Both the position numbers and the translations under genes were made by a program. The notes beneath the pieces were generated by a model. That model did no database searches. It saw only the letters and a list, made by a program, of their open reading frames with translations, and was not told the origin of the DNA. From assembly GCF_014490555.1 (NCBI RefSeq), contig NZ_CP061032.1, positions 806,001-870,000 of the forward strand: a stretch of 64,000 nucleotides of DNA, given 5' to 3'. The DNA comes from Corynebacterium lujinxingii (lineage in GTDB: Bacteria > Actinomycetota > Actinomycetes > Mycobacteriales > Mycobacteriaceae). Below are positions 52,681-61,896 of the stretch, piece after piece (position 1 is the first letter of the stretch; each line of letters opens with the position of its first letter).

Positions 52681-53223
52681 TTACTCGCCCGCCGGGTACC
52701 GCACCTTCCCGTCATTGCCAACCACGGCGCCCTCGTTGAGCTTCGCCGCGTTGATCGTTGGGCCGTGCTGGGTCATGCCCATGATGTGCTGGACGTCGTC
52801 GCCGTGCGCGAGGAGGTGGTCGGCGATGATGCGGCGATGGCAGCGCCACCAGACGGCTTCCGAACACATGATGGCGGTGGGCGCATCTTCGGCGTTGGAG
52901 CGAAGGGTTTCGAGGGCGTCTGCAAACTCGTCGCCAAGCGCGTGGTCGGCGTAGTTATGGAAGCTGCGGTTGTGCCAGTTGGCGTTGACTTCGAAGGGGA
53001 CGGTCTTCGAAACGTTGCGACGACCGGTGAGGCCTTCGTTGCGGGAGTATGAAATCCCGTGTTTGGGAAGGTGCTCGGTGAGGTGGTCGTCGTTGAACCA
53101 CGGGTACTTCTTGGAGCCGGGGAGTTTGCGCACGTCGACGATGGCACGCACGCCTGCGGCCTCGAGCAGGGCGACAAACTCGTCGAACTCGAGGTTGGAA
53201 TGTCCCACGGTGTAGATACGCAT
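52681..53223 (-). CDS. DUF488 family protein
   Basis: A 180-residue cytoplasmic protein of the DUF488 family: YTVGHSNLEFDEFVALLEAA, VRAIVDVRKLPGSKKYPWFN and IMCSEAVWWRCHRRIIADHL with the conserved Cys and His/Arg cluster. Function unknown; metal or nucleic-acid binding has been suggested for relatives. Confidence 0.9.
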   Translation of the reverse strand: MRIYTVGHSNLEFDEFVALLEAAGVRAIVDVRKLPGSKKYPWFNDDHLTEHLPKHGISYSRNEGLTGRRNVSKTVPFEVNANWHNRSFHNYADHALGDEFADALETLRSNAEDAPTAIMCSEAVWWRCHRRIIADHLLAHGDDVQHIMGMTQHGPTINAAKLNEGAVVGNDGKVRYPAGE

Positions 53224-53233
53224 GCCTGAAACG

Positions 53234-54751
53234 TTAGGCGCCCTTCGGCATGGGTGGGTCAGCGGGTGGCGGGTGCCCGGGCGGGTAGAGGGCAGGGTCG
53301 GGTGTGCCGGTCCGTGCGCAGTCGCATCGGCCGCGGGCGGCGTAGATTCTGCTAACCGCCGAGTGTCTGGCAGGCACTGACTGGTTGAATTTCAACGGGT
53401 CGAAGGGGCGTTTTCGGTACCCGGCTCTGCCCGTATTCGGGTCGAAATCCATGTAACCCTTGTTAAAAGAGCCATCTCTGTGGTCATTGTTGCATCTGTG
53501 GTGCTCGCGACAGAGGCCGGTGAGGTTTTCGATGTCCGTGTTACCACCCTTGATCCACGCGAGGATGTGGTGGGCTTCGCACTCCGACATGGAGGTGGTG
53601 CAGCCGAGCCAAGAGCACACGCCCTGGATCGCGAACATCGCGATGCGCTGCTCGACCGATGCCAGGCGGGTGGTTCGGCCCATCCAGAGCGGCACCGAAG
53701 TGACGCCGTCGACCTGCAGGAGGAAGTCGGTGGTGCCGTCCATGCCGAGGCGGACGAGGTCGAAGCAGTCCACTTCGATGCCGACGTTGGTGTCGAAGAG
53801 CATGGAAGCGTCGCCGTCGGCGAGGTCGTCGAGAGTCAACGAGATGACAACCGACGCCGCGCCACCATTGTGTTTCTGGCACTTCTCTTCGTACTGCTGG
53901 AAGATGGCGAAGAACTGGTCAAAGCGTCGTTGACCAGGGGATCGGGAGTCTTTCTCGTCCTGGAACTCCGCCGGCAGGTTCGAGTTCGGCGCTAGCCCCT
54001 TGTCAGCGTGCGCCTTGATCAGTGCCGCGGCCCCGGCCGTGGCGGTGATGTGGATATCCACGGTGCCATCCGCTTTTCGACGACCAAATGACAGGTTCCG
54101 GTTCTCAAACCCCGCATTGGGGTTCGAGTGCGGGGCATGTTCCCGGTTCGCAGCATCGACGGCCCGGCGAACAAAGAGGCGCAGGTCCTCCGGGCTGCGA
54201 AGAAGTGCCTCGGCCATGGCTTCGGCGTAGATGCGGAAACGTTCGCCGGACGCGGCCTTGAGTAGCTTGTCCAACTCGCGGCGGATGATGTCCTGCTTCT
54301 CTGCGCTGACCTGTGAGGACTTCTTGCGGGCGTCAGTCTGCTGTTCCTCGTTCTCGGAAGTATCGGAAGTAGCAGCATCCGAGGAAGCTGCGCCAAAGAG
54401 ATCGTCGTCTTCCTCGTCCTCCGGCAGGGGAGCGGCCGGCTCCGGTGGCGGGCCGAATAACAAGCGCCCGCGCTCGAGCCGGTTGTAGGCCTCACCCTTG
54501 GATAGGTCGAGGTACTGCTGGAGGTAGGCGTTGGGGTAGTTGGCGCCGACGATGCGGCCGGCGTCGTCACGATCTGCAATGAACGCGAACGACGCGTCGA
54601 TGGTCGCCTTCTTCTTGAACTGTTCTTCAAGGCGTTCCATGTCGCGCCGGATGTCGTCGAACGAGAGGGTGGAGGGGTCGTCGAAAAGCGAGCTCAACTT
54701 GCGCAGCGCCACGGAAATCTCGTTGACGCATTGGGTGATTTCACTGGTCAT
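53234..54751 (-). CDS. HNH endonuclease / DUF222 (13E12-type) protein
   Basis: A 505-residue protein of the actinobacterial 13E12/REP family. The N-terminal DUF222-like helical part (TQCVNEISVALRKLSSLFDD) is followed by an acidic linker (PLPEDEEDDDLFGAASSDAA) and a C-terminal HNH nuclease (MSECEAHHILAWIKGGNTDI, ENLTGLCREHHRCNNDHRDG). I took the ATG at 54751 directly after GGAGG. Biological role unclear; such genes are often repeated in corynebacterial and mycobacterial genomes. Confidence 0.9.
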   Translation of the reverse strand: MTSEITQCVNEISVALRKLSSLFDDPSTLSFDDIRRDMERLEEQFKKKATIDASFAFIADRDDAGRIVGANYPNAYLQQYLDLSKGEAYNRLERGRLLFGPPPEPAAPLPEDEEDDDLFGAASSDAATSDTSENEEQQTDARKKSSQVSAEKQDIIRRELDKLLKAASGERFRIYAEAMAEALLRSPEDLRLFVRRAVDAANREHAPHSNPNAGFENRNLSFGRRKADGTVDIHITATAGAAALIKAHADKGLAPNSNLPAEFQDEKDSRSPGQRRFDQFFAIFQQYEEKCQKHNGGAASVVISLTLDDLADGDASMLFDTNVGIEVDCFDLVRLGMDGTTDFLLQVDGVTSVPLWMGRTTRLASVEQRIAMFAIQGVCSWLGCTTSMSECEAHHILAWIKGGNTDIENLTGLCREHHRCNNDHRDGSFNKGYMDFDPNTGRAGYRKRPFDPLKFNQSVPARHSAVSRIYAARGRCDCARTGTPDPALYPPGHPPPADPPMPKGA

Positions 54752-54845
54752 GGTCCCTCCCTCCGTCGGTCGCTGAAGTGATGAACTCAATGTAACAGCG
54801 CGCCCGACACTGAAAGACCGCATTCGAACAAAGGTTCGAAATTGA

Positions 54846-55928
54846 CTAGTTGAGCACCTCATACGTAGCCTCGTCGCCCATCCAGGTCGAGCCGAGCGGC
54901 ATGGAAGTATCAGACGGGAAAGCGATGTCGTCCTGGTCCTTCGTAAACTTCATCCGCTTGCCCACGAAATCCTCCCACTGCGTGTTGTACTCCTTGGGGC
55001 CATGCGGCCAGTACTCCCGGCTGCCAAGGGTGACAAACTCGATTTCTTTTGTGTCCGTGCTGCCGCCTACGGTCCCCGTCACCGTCATCGGTTCATCCAG
55101 CCAGAGCAGGAAGTACTCACTTTCTGGGGACTGTCCGTTCGGCATGCCAAGCCCGCGCGGGGCCATGAGTTCCTCGCCAGTTTTGCGCACAACATTGCCC
55201 ACGAACTCGATTTGGCTGGAACTCTCCGGCGCAGACGCACCACCCGACGGCGCGAACACAGTCGGGGTGCCCGCGCGCAGAGGGTGCGGATCGCTGACCG
55301 GGTGCCAGTCGATGAGCAGGTGGTCCGCCAAGTTACTGTCACTCGGGAACGTCTCCTGTGCTCCTCCGCGCAGCGAGGCTCCGTCCAGCCTGAACAGCTC
55401 CGATGACGACTCCCGCGATCCTGCCGAACCCGCGATCTGGTACACACCCGCCCCATCCGCGGACGCCCACACCGCCAGCCGTCCCGCGCCGTTACCCGGC
55501 GCGCCCATCAACAACACGTCTTCGGAGGCGTGGGCCTTACCGTCGTCGCCAATCGTGAACACGTTTACCGGAGCCACGTCGGTTCCACCGACCGCAAGCA
55601 AAAGCTCTGGCGAGCCGCCGCCGTTGGCTTCCACCAGCGCGTACTCGTATGTGCCATCGGGTGTGTACTGCGCCGCCGAATTCACGGGGTAGTCGCCGGG
55701 GTGGTTGAGCACCCAGGCGTACTCGCTTTGCCAATCGCTTGACGACGACCCTTCGCCGCCCGAGCCCTCCACATCAGGCTCCGGCAGGTCCTGTCCCGCA
55801 TCGGGGTCCGGATCCACCCACTCCACAGAGGTGACAACCACGGTCTCCCGCGAATCCCCACCCGCACAGGCGGAGACGAACACAACGGAACCGGCAGCAA
55901 CAAGCGCAAAGGCGCGACGCAACATCAT
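54846..55928 (-). CDS. Hypothetical lipoprotein
   Basis: A 360-residue secreted lipoprotein: signal peptide with lipobox VSAC (FALVAAGSVVFVSACAGG), an acidic linker (DPDPDAGQDLPEPD), then a beta-rich domain with no recognised motif (YEYALVEANGGGSPELLLAV; FLLWLDEPMTVTGTVGG). A similar layout, a FG-GAP-like half plus a second domain, is common among corynebacterial surface lipoproteins of unknown role. Confidence 0.8.
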   Translation of the reverse strand: MMLRRAFALVAAGSVVFVSACAGGDSRETVVVTSVEWVDPDPDAGQDLPEPDVEGSGGEGSSSSDWQSEYAWVLNHPGDYPVNSAAQYTPDGTYEYALVEANGGGSPELLLAVGGTDVAPVNVFTIGDDGKAHASEDVLLMGAPGNGAGRLAVWASADGAGVYQIAGSAGSRESSSELFRLDGASLRGGAQETFPSDSNLADHLLIDWHPVSDPHPLRAGTPTVFAPSGGASAPESSSQIEFVGNVVRKTGEELMAPRGLGMPNGQSPESEYFLLWLDEPMTVTGTVGGSTDTKEIEFVTLGSREYWPHGPKEYNTQWEDFVGKRMKFTKDQDDIAFPSDTSMPLGSTWMGDEATYEVLN

Positions 55929-55965
55929 GCGTCAACTTTAACTGCAGTACACAGGAAATACCCGG

Positions 55966-56460
55966 CTACTTGTCAAGCTGCTTGCGGCGCTCGTAGGCCA
56001 GCTTGAGCCGTTCAGCACGCTCCTTCTTGTCCTTTTCCAGAAGCTCCTCGAGGACCTCGTCCTCCTCGTCGGAGATGTCGAATATCGCGTACCAGGCGAT
56101 CATCAGTGCGCTCATCACGGGCCACACCACCCAGGCGTAATCGAGGTCGAACCCCATCTGGAGCACGAAAAACGTGATGAAACCGAGGACCCCCGTTGCC
56201 ATCATGGCCGCATCCATCTTCTTCTTCGCGGAGAGTTTGCTCTCCAGCTCCATCTCCGAAGCGGACGGTTGTGCTGGTGTTGCGGGTTCGGCCGGGAGGT
56301 CGTCGAAAAGCATGGCTATCTCGCCGCGTGTGCGCGCAACTGCCGCCTGCCCTGTGCGTTCTTCGAACTCGTTCACGTCGAGGTAGCCGTCGGCGAACAA
56401 CGTGCCCAACCTGTCCAGGGCTGCTGAGCGCTCCGAATCGCCTACACGCACGTCGTCCAT
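55966..56460 (-). CDS. DUF1707 domain membrane protein
   Basis: A 164-residue protein with an N-terminal DUF1707 domain (VRVGDSERSAALDRLGTLFA, DGYLDVNEFEERTGQAAVAR), two membrane segments (GVLGFITFFVLQMGFDLDYA, WPVMSALMIAWYAIFDIS) and a charged C-terminal helix. I took the ATG at 56460 because the domain begins there; the frame runs further upstream into the divergent regulator gene. Confidence 0.85.
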   Translation of the reverse strand: MDDVRVGDSERSAALDRLGTLFADGYLDVNEFEERTGQAAVARTRGEIAMLFDDLPAEPATPAQPSASEMELESKLSAKKKMDAAMMATGVLGFITFFVLQMGFDLDYAWVVWPVMSALMIAWYAIFDISDEEDEVLEELLEKDKKERAERLKLAYERRKQLDK

Positions 56461-56512
56461 GTTCGCCTCCAAATTTGTGCTTGCCCCTGCGGCAACCTGT
56501 TCAATTGCAATC

Positions 56513-57286
56513 ATGGCAGATGGTAACGAGTACACAATCGGGCAAGCAGCAGAAGCGGTTGGCGTAACGACGAAAGCGCTGCGCCACTGGGAGACCCTCG
56601 GCCTCATCGAACCGGAGCGCTCTTGGGCAGATCACCGCATCTACACCGACGCGGACCTCGAGCGTGGCGCGGCAGTCGCACTCTACCGCGGGGTGGGAGT
56701 GCCGCTTGCGGAGATCGCGATGCTTCTCGACGCCTCCCCGCGCACCCTCGCCGACGCTCTGCAGCACCACAAGCGTGCACTTGCTTCACGACGAGACGCC
56801 CTCGACAAACAACTCGCCACTGTCAACAAGTTGATTAACAGTACGACCAAAGGAGCCATAGACATGGACGCAATGAAGAAGTATCTCGGCGAAAACATGC
56901 CGGCCTACCAAGCGGAGGCGGAGCAGCGCTGGGGTGACACGCCGGAGTGGGCGCAGTCACAGGAGAACCTGGCAAAGATGGGGGAGGGTGACTTTCAGCG
57001 TCTCCAGGACGAGCAGGACGCGCTTGCCGCTGACCTGCTCCAGGCCCGCGACGCTGGGGTTCAACCGGGCTCGGAGGAAGCAGAGGCGCTGGTGGAGCGT
57101 CACCGTGCGAGCATCGCACAGTGGTACGACGTCACCCCGGCCCGCCAGCTGATCCTGGCCCGCATGTACGTCGGCGATGACCGGTTCCACGCGGCATACG
57201 ACGGCGCCCAAGATTACCTACTGGATCTGGTCACCGCACACGCTGAAAACGCAGGCGTGGATGTCGACAACCCACAGTGGGACTAG
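56513..57286 (+). CDS. MerR-family regulator with TipAS drug-binding domain
   Basis: A 257-residue MerR regulator: EYTIGQAAEAVGVTTKALRH, HWETLGLIEPERSWADHRIY, a coiled coil, then a TipAS/antibiotic-recognition domain (ENMPAYQAEAEQRWGDTPEW, RHRASIAQWYDVTPARQLIL, MYVGDDRFHAAYDGAQDYLL). Relatives (TipAL, AlbA) bind thiopeptides or albicidin. The start used (56513) lacks a clear Shine-Dalgarno and may be leaderless. Divergent from the DUF1707 gene, a possible target. Confidence 0.88.
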   Translation: MADGNEYTIGQAAEAVGVTTKALRHWETLGLIEPERSWADHRIYTDADLERGAAVALYRGVGVPLAEIAMLLDASPRTLADALQHHKRALASRRDALDKQLATVNKLINSTTKGAIDMDAMKKYLGENMPAYQAEAEQRWGDTPEWAQSQENLAKMGEGDFQRLQDEQDALAADLLQARDAGVQPGSEEAEALVERHRASIAQWYDVTPARQLILARMYVGDDRFHAAYDGAQDYLLDLVTAHAENAGVDVDNPQWD

Positions 57287-57289
57287 AAC

Positions 57290-58042
57290 CTACACCGGAC
57301 AGATGACCGGCACGCCGTCGTCCTCGATGACCTTTGCGCGGATGCCGTAGACGCGCTCGAGCATCTCCGTGGTGAACACGTTGTGCGGGGTGTCGTGGAC
57401 GACCTTCTTGCCGTGCTTCATCACGAGCACTTCGTCGCAGTAGCGGGCGGCGAGGTTGAGGTCGTGGATGGCGATGATGCCCAGCTTGTCGCTGTCTTCG
57501 ATCTCTTCGCGGACCAGTCGGAGTACTTCGACTTGGTGGCGTAAGTCGAGGGCGGAGGTGGGTTCGTCGAGAAGCAATACGCTCGGTTCCCGCACGAGCA
57601 TTTGCGCGATGCCGACGAGTTGGCGTTGGCCGCCGGACATGTCGGAGATCATGCGGTCGGCAAGTGCGGTGATGCCGAGGCGGCTCATCACGCGGGCAGT
57701 GGCCTCGACGGGGTTGCGGTTGGTGCCGCCGGTGCGGCGTGCCGCGATAACGATGGATTCGAACGCGGTCAGCGACGCGCCGGTGAGCAGGTCCTGCGGG
57801 ACGTAGCCGACGACTTCGGGGCGTTGCGCGTCGGTGATCGCGGTACCGTCCATGGTGATGGTGCAGGTGCCGGAGGCGGGTTTTTTGATGCCCGCCAGGG
57901 TTTTCACCAGCGTGGATTTACCGGCGGCGTTCGGGCCGAGCAGCCCGACAACCTTGCCTTCTTCCAAAGGGCCGAAACTCATCTGGTCGATGATGGTGTT
58001 GCGGCCGTACTTGACTGTCAGATCGTCTACCTGAAGCGCCAT
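57290..58042 (-). CDS. Siderophore/heme-type ABC transporter ATP-binding protein
   Basis: A 250-residue FepC/FecE-like ATPase: Walker A LLGPNAAGKSTLVKTL, signature DMSGGQRQLVGIAQML, Walker B VLLLDEPTSALD and switch IAIHDLNLAARYCD. Last gene of the iron-uptake operon; its ATG lies 5 bp after the permease stop. The frame is open much further upstream but the family start is clear. Confidence 0.93.
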   Translation of the reverse strand: MALQVDDLTVKYGRNTIIDQMSFGPLEEGKVVGLLGPNAAGKSTLVKTLAGIKKPASGTCTITMDGTAITDAQRPEVVGYVPQDLLTGASLTAFESIVIAARRTGGTNRNPVEATARVMSRLGITALADRMISDMSGGQRQLVGIAQMLVREPSVLLLDEPTSALDLRHQVEVLRLVREEIEDSDKLGIIAIHDLNLAARYCDEVLVMKHGKKVVHDTPHNVFTTEMLERVYGIRAKVIEDDGVPVICPV

Positions 58043-58047
58043 ATGCC

Positions 58048-59130
58048 TTATCCTTTCCGCCGCGTGCGGGTGAAGATGAGGAAGATGAAGAACGGGACAC
58101 CGACAAGGGCGGTGATGATGCCGATCGGGATGGCCACGCCCGGGATGATGGACAGCGACACCGCGTAGGCGACGCTGAGCAACATCGCGCCGGCTGCGGC
58201 GGAGGCGGGGAGGAAGAACTTCTGGTCCTCGCCGACGAGCATGCGGGCGACGTGCGGGCCGACCAGGCCGATAAACCCGATGATGCCGGTGAACGCCACG
58301 GCAGCCGCCGCCAGGATCGAGGCGACCAACAGGGTGGTCACGCGCAGGCGGGCGACGTTGATGCCGAGGGCGGCGGCGCGGTCGTCGCCAAGCCGAAGTG
58401 CCGTAAGGCGCCACGCGTTGGCGACGCAGAACGGGATCGCGACGAGGATGACCACGCCCAGAATGAGGTTGGTGGTCCAGTTCGCGCGCTGCAGCGAGCC
58501 CATGGTCCAGAACACGATCTGCTGCAGCGCCTCGGTGTTCGCGCCGTACTGCAGCAGCGACAACAGCGCCTGGAACAGGAATGACAGGGCGATGCCGAGC
58601 AGAATCATGGATTCGGCGTTCGCGCCCTTCCACACTGCTGCGGCCGCGACGATGGCCACGGCGATCAGGGCTGAAAGCGCGGCGGTGAACGCGAGGTTCA
58701 GCTGGGGATTCGGCAGCACAATGATGCCGAGGACGATGGACAGCGCCGCGCCGAACGCGGCCGCCGCGGAAATGCCGAGCGTGAACGGCTCGGCGAGCGG
58801 ATTGTCCAAAATCGTCTGCATTTGCGCGCCGGCGAGCGAGAGCGCGATGCCCACGAGCACCGCCATCACGGCTGCCGGCAGGCGCAGGGTGCGGATGACC
58901 GTCCGCGTTTGGTCGTCCACCGCTTCCGGATTGAACACCGCGTTCCACACGTCAGTAAGTGAGATGTCGAGCGGGCCCACGACGATCGCGATGATAAAAC
59001 TCACGACCGCCGCGAGGAACAGGGCAGCAATCGCAAGTACTTTGCGACGAGACCGTTGCTTGTACGTCGCAATAGCTGCCAGTTGCGCCTGCTGGTCTAC
59101 GGAAGCTGGTGAATCAACAGTTGGTGTCAT
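58048..59130 (-). CDS. FecCD-family iron-siderophore ABC permease
   Basis: A 360-residue permease with about ten membrane segments and the FecCD signatures: LRLPAAVMAVLVGIALSLAG, LAEPFTLGISAAAAFGAAL and FIGLVGPHVARMLVGEDQKF. It starts directly at the end of the binding-protein gene (no gap), so the three genes form one operon. Confidence 0.94.
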   Translation of the reverse strand: MTPTVDSPASVDQQAQLAAIATYKQRSRRKVLAIAALFLAAVVSFIIAIVVGPLDISLTDVWNAVFNPEAVDDQTRTVIRTLRLPAAVMAVLVGIALSLAGAQMQTILDNPLAEPFTLGISAAAAFGAALSIVLGIIVLPNPQLNLAFTAALSALIAVAIVAAAAVWKGANAESMILLGIALSFLFQALLSLLQYGANTEALQQIVFWTMGSLQRANWTTNLILGVVILVAIPFCVANAWRLTALRLGDDRAAALGINVARLRVTTLLVASILAAAAVAFTGIIGFIGLVGPHVARMLVGEDQKFFLPASAAAGAMLLSVAYAVSLSIIPGVAIPIGIITALVGVPFFIFLIFTRTRRKG

Positions 59131-60363
59131 TTAGGAATTCGCGGTCTCCGGGTCGATGAAGAACGTGCCACTGTAGTCGTAGGGGAGCCACTCGGCGTGG
59201 AACTGCTCGAACTCCTTGGCCGGATCGATGTCCTCGAACTCCTCCGGGTGCAGCCACTTTGCGATGGCCTCCAGCGCGAACACGTTGAACGGGTTGTCGT
59301 AGAACTGGTGGTAAAGGGCGTAGTAGTTGCCGTCCTTCGGCGCGTCGAGCAGATCCGTTCCCGGGGTCAGCAGCGGACCGTCGCAGGACTCCTTCGCCGT
59401 CTCCTCGTCGGCCTGGTAACCGAGTTCGACGTGGCGGTAGGTCTCGCCCTTGGTCGGGTCCTGGGCCCACTCGCCGCCGGTGACGATGAGCTTGTCCGGG
59501 TTGATCTCCACGAGTTTCTCCGCGGTGATCTGGGTGGAGTCGGTGCCGAGCACCTCCGGGCCGATGTTGTTGCCGCCGGCCGCGCTGACCAGCTTGCCAA
59601 TGTGGACGTCACCCGCGATGGAGCAGCAGTCGTTGAAGCCGGCCGCCATCCACACGAGTGTGTCCGGTCGGTCTTCGATGCCGGCGACGCGGTCGGTGAC
59701 CGTTTGGACCTTGCCGGTGTAGAAGTCGTTGAACTTCGCCGCGCGCTCCTCCTTGTCCAGCAGTCCGCCGAGGAGGCTCATGGATACGCTGGTGTTTTCC
59801 AGCGGCTCCTGGCGGAAGTCGATGAACGCGTAGTTCAGCCCTGCTGCATCCATGTCGGCAAGGAAACCGCTTTCCTCGGCGGCCTGCTTCTGATCCAGGG
59901 TCATGATCACCACGTCCGGGTCCTGCGCGAGCAGGTTTTCCACGGTGACGTCACCCTTCTGGATCGCGCCGATGGTCGGCATGTCCTTAGCCTCCGGGTA
60001 CTGCTCGAGCAGCTTCTCCTTGAAGGCAGGCGCGGCCATGGTCAGGTCCTCGCCGTAGGCGACGACGTTGTCGAAAGGATTGTCCTGCAGGGCAGCGGTG
60101 GCGTACACCGCGCGGCCCTCTGCGAGCACGATGCGGTCGGGGTGCTCGTCGAATTCGAGCGTGCGGCCTGCGGCGTCCGTGACGCTGACAGCGCCAGACG
60201 ATTCGCGTGCCGACGACTGCGTTGCCGTCGCAGCAGTCGTCGCCGCAGTATCGGGGGCCTGTTCATCGCCTGAGCAGGCAGTAAGGCCAAGGGCGAGTGC
60301 TGCGGAGGCGATGACTGCCCCGGCGCGGTGAAGAAGTTTCAACACGGGTCCTTTCGTCGACAT
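59131..60363 (-). CDS. Iron-siderophore ABC transporter substrate-binding lipoprotein
   Basis: A lipoprotein of about 405-410 residues. The signal peptide ends in the lipobox GLTACSGD; the FecB/BtuF-type domain follows (TDAAGRTLEFDEHPDRIVLA, KGDVTVENLLAQDPDVVIMT, WMAAGFNDCCSIAGDVH, LVEINPDKLIVTGGEW). The ATG at 60363 abuts a DtxR-like box with a poor ribosome-binding site; a GTG or TTG at about 60345-60340, behind AAAGGA, may be the true start. Substrate not determinable; the unusual DCC in the middle is worth noting. Confidence 0.9.
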   Translation of the reverse strand: MSTKGPVLKLLHRAGAVIASAALALGLTACSGDEQAPDTAATTAATATQSSARESSGAVSVTDAAGRTLEFDEHPDRIVLAEGRAVYATAALQDNPFDNVVAYGEDLTMAAPAFKEKLLEQYPEAKDMPTIGAIQKGDVTVENLLAQDPDVVIMTLDQKQAAEESGFLADMDAAGLNYAFIDFRQEPLENTSVSMSLLGGLLDKEERAAKFNDFYTGKVQTVTDRVAGIEDRPDTLVWMAAGFNDCCSIAGDVHIGKLVSAAGGNNIGPEVLGTDSTQITAEKLVEINPDKLIVTGGEWAQDPTKGETYRHVELGYQADEETAKESCDGPLLTPGTDLLDAPKDGNYYALYHQFYDNPFNVFALEAIAKWLHPEEFEDIDPAKEFEQFHAEWLPYDYSGTFFIDPETANS

Positions 60364-60416
60364 GGTTAGGCTAACCTTTGCAAGCCTGAACCTAGAAACT
60401 AAGGCAAGCCTTACTT
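60363..60416 (-). promoter_or_regulatory. Two DtxR-type iron boxes
   Basis: TGGTTAGGCTAACCTTTGC (60363-60381) and ACTAAGGCAAGCCTTACTT (60398-60416) both match the DtxR palindrome (TTAGGTTAGSCTAACCTAA). They should repress the siderophore importer when iron is plentiful and might also affect the divergent gene at 60483. Confidence 0.85.
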
Positions 60417-60482
60417 ACGGTCAAGCTTCCGTCGCGGCAGGGGGTAACATGACAGCAATTCAATCGAGCAAAGGAGACGATC

Positions 60483-60842
60483 ATGACCACCCCAAATAAC
60501 CCTGAGTACGATCCGGCATACGAGCAGGTCCCGCCCACCGAAGACCAGCCCGCAACCGACGGGCAGCAGCAAGCTTCCGGCCAGCCTTCTCCAGACGCAA
60601 CGCACGCTGATCCGGCTGCGAACAGCGGAGAAGAGGTGCTCGGCGCTACCAGCCAGGCACAGGACGACGAGTTGGAGAAAGATCCCTCCGATTGGGTATC
60701 TGGCGATGACCCGGCCACCGAGGCGCAGAAGTCATACATCGACTCCCTGGCCAAGCAAGCAGGCGAACAAATCCCAGCGAACCTGACCAAGGCGCAAGCG
60801 TCGGAGCAGATCGACCGCCTGAAGAAGCTCACCGGGAACTAG
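60483..60842 (+). CDS. DUF3072 domain-containing protein
   Basis: A 119-residue acidic protein with a disordered Gln/Pro/Asp-rich N-terminus and the DUF3072 core at the end (DPSDWVSGDDPATEAQKSYI, SLAKQAGEQIPANLTKAQAS). GGAGACGATC precedes the ATG. Function unknown. Confidence 0.85.
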   Translation: MTTPNNPEYDPAYEQVPPTEDQPATDGQQQASGQPSPDATHADPAANSGEEVLGATSQAQDDELEKDPSDWVSGDDPATEAQKSYIDSLAKQAGEQIPANLTKAQASEQIDRLKKLTGN

Positions 60843-60849
60843 GCCACGC

Positions 60850-61014
60850 TTACAGCGCGCCGTGTTCGTAGACCACGTCGTCGCCGCGGTAGTTGCGGGC
60901 TTGGATGCGCCACGTGGAGTCGTCGTCAAGCGAAAATGCTCCGGGCGAGACGGCGGAAAGATACGACGGAACATAGTCGGGTGCTGCGGCAATTGCGCGT
61001 TCAAACGGGTTCAT
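60850..61014 (-). CDS. Small protein coupled to ku (54 aa)
   Basis: A 54-residue peptide (NPFERAIAAAPDYVPSYLSA, WRIQARNYRGDDVVYEHGAL) whose ATG overlaps the ku stop as ATGA. The overlap and even composition suggest a real gene translated with ku. No family recognised. Confidence 0.6.
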   Translation of the reverse strand: MNPFERAIAAAPDYVPSYLSAVSPGAFSLDDDSTWRIQARNYRGDDVVYEHGAL

Positions 61015-61829
61015 GCGCTCTCCTTCGAGGAACGCTTGTCCAGTGACGCCTTCAGCGCCTCCATGAGGTCGACCACGTTGTCGTCGCTGTCGTCGTCCTC
61101 GGACTCGGCTTCGCCGAACGTCGCGTCGGTGTCCAAGGTGTCGCCCTCCTCGAACTTGGCATCGATCAACTTGCGCAGTTCTTTCTGGTAGTCGTCCTCG
61201 AACTCCTCGGGCGTGAAGTCGGACGCGTAAGACTCGACCAGCTGCTTGGACAGCTTCAGCTCCTTGTCGCCGATCTTCGCGCGGGACTTCGTGCCCTTGA
61301 ACTCGCCGTTGAAATCGAGCTGGCGCACCTCGTCGGCCCACATCAGGCCCTGCAACACGATCACCTTGTTCACCACCCGCAGCACGCCCAGGCGCGTCTT
61401 CTGGCGCAGCGCGAAACGCACCACCGCGATCAGATCCGAATCCTCGAGCGTTTGCCGCAGCAGCAGGTACGACTTCGGCGTCTTGCCCTCAGGCGCGAGG
61501 TAGTAGGACTTTTCCAGCATCAGCGGATCGATCTGGTCGGCCGGCACGAACTGGACGACCTCGATCTCGTCGTTGTCGGCCTCGGGCAGGGAATCGAAGT
61601 CCTCGTCCGTGAGCACCACCGTGTCGCCGTCTTCTTCGAAGGCCTTGTCGATGTGCTTGTACTCCACCTTCTCGCCGCACACCTCGCAACGGCGCTCGTA
61701 ACGGATCCGCCCGCCGTCCTTGTCGTGGACCTGGTGGAACGACAAATCGTGGTCCTCAGTCGCCCCGAACGCTTTGACAGGGACGTTGACGAGACCGAAG
61801 GTGACAGAACCGGACCAAATAGCGCGCAT
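61011..61829 (-). CDS. ku: Non-homologous end-joining protein Ku
   Basis: A 272-residue bacterial Ku homodimer subunit that rings DNA ends and recruits LigD. MRAIWSGSVTFGLVNVPVK, FHQVHDKDGGRIRYERRCE and YYLAPEGKTPKSYLLLRQTL are canonical; the C-terminus is acidic rather than basic (DTDATFGEAESEDDDSDDN), then VVDLMEALKASLDKRSSK. Start at 61829 fits the family. Divergent from ligD with 67 bp between. Confidence 0.95.
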   Translation of the reverse strand: MRAIWSGSVTFGLVNVPVKAFGATEDHDLSFHQVHDKDGGRIRYERRCEVCGEKVEYKHIDKAFEEDGDTVVLTDEDFDSLPEADNDEIEVVQFVPADQIDPLMLEKSYYLAPEGKTPKSYLLLRQTLEDSDLIAVVRFALRQKTRLGVLRVVNKVIVLQGLMWADEVRQLDFNGEFKGTKSRAKIGDKELKLSKQLVESYASDFTPEEFEDDYQKELRKLIDAKFEEGDTLDTDATFGEAESEDDDSDDNVVDLMEALKASLDKRSSKESA

Positions 61830-61896
61830 GCGCCACACTCTACGCAGCACCCGCGACACGCGCCCCGCATCGCGAGCGCGCCTCTATTGTGGGGCC

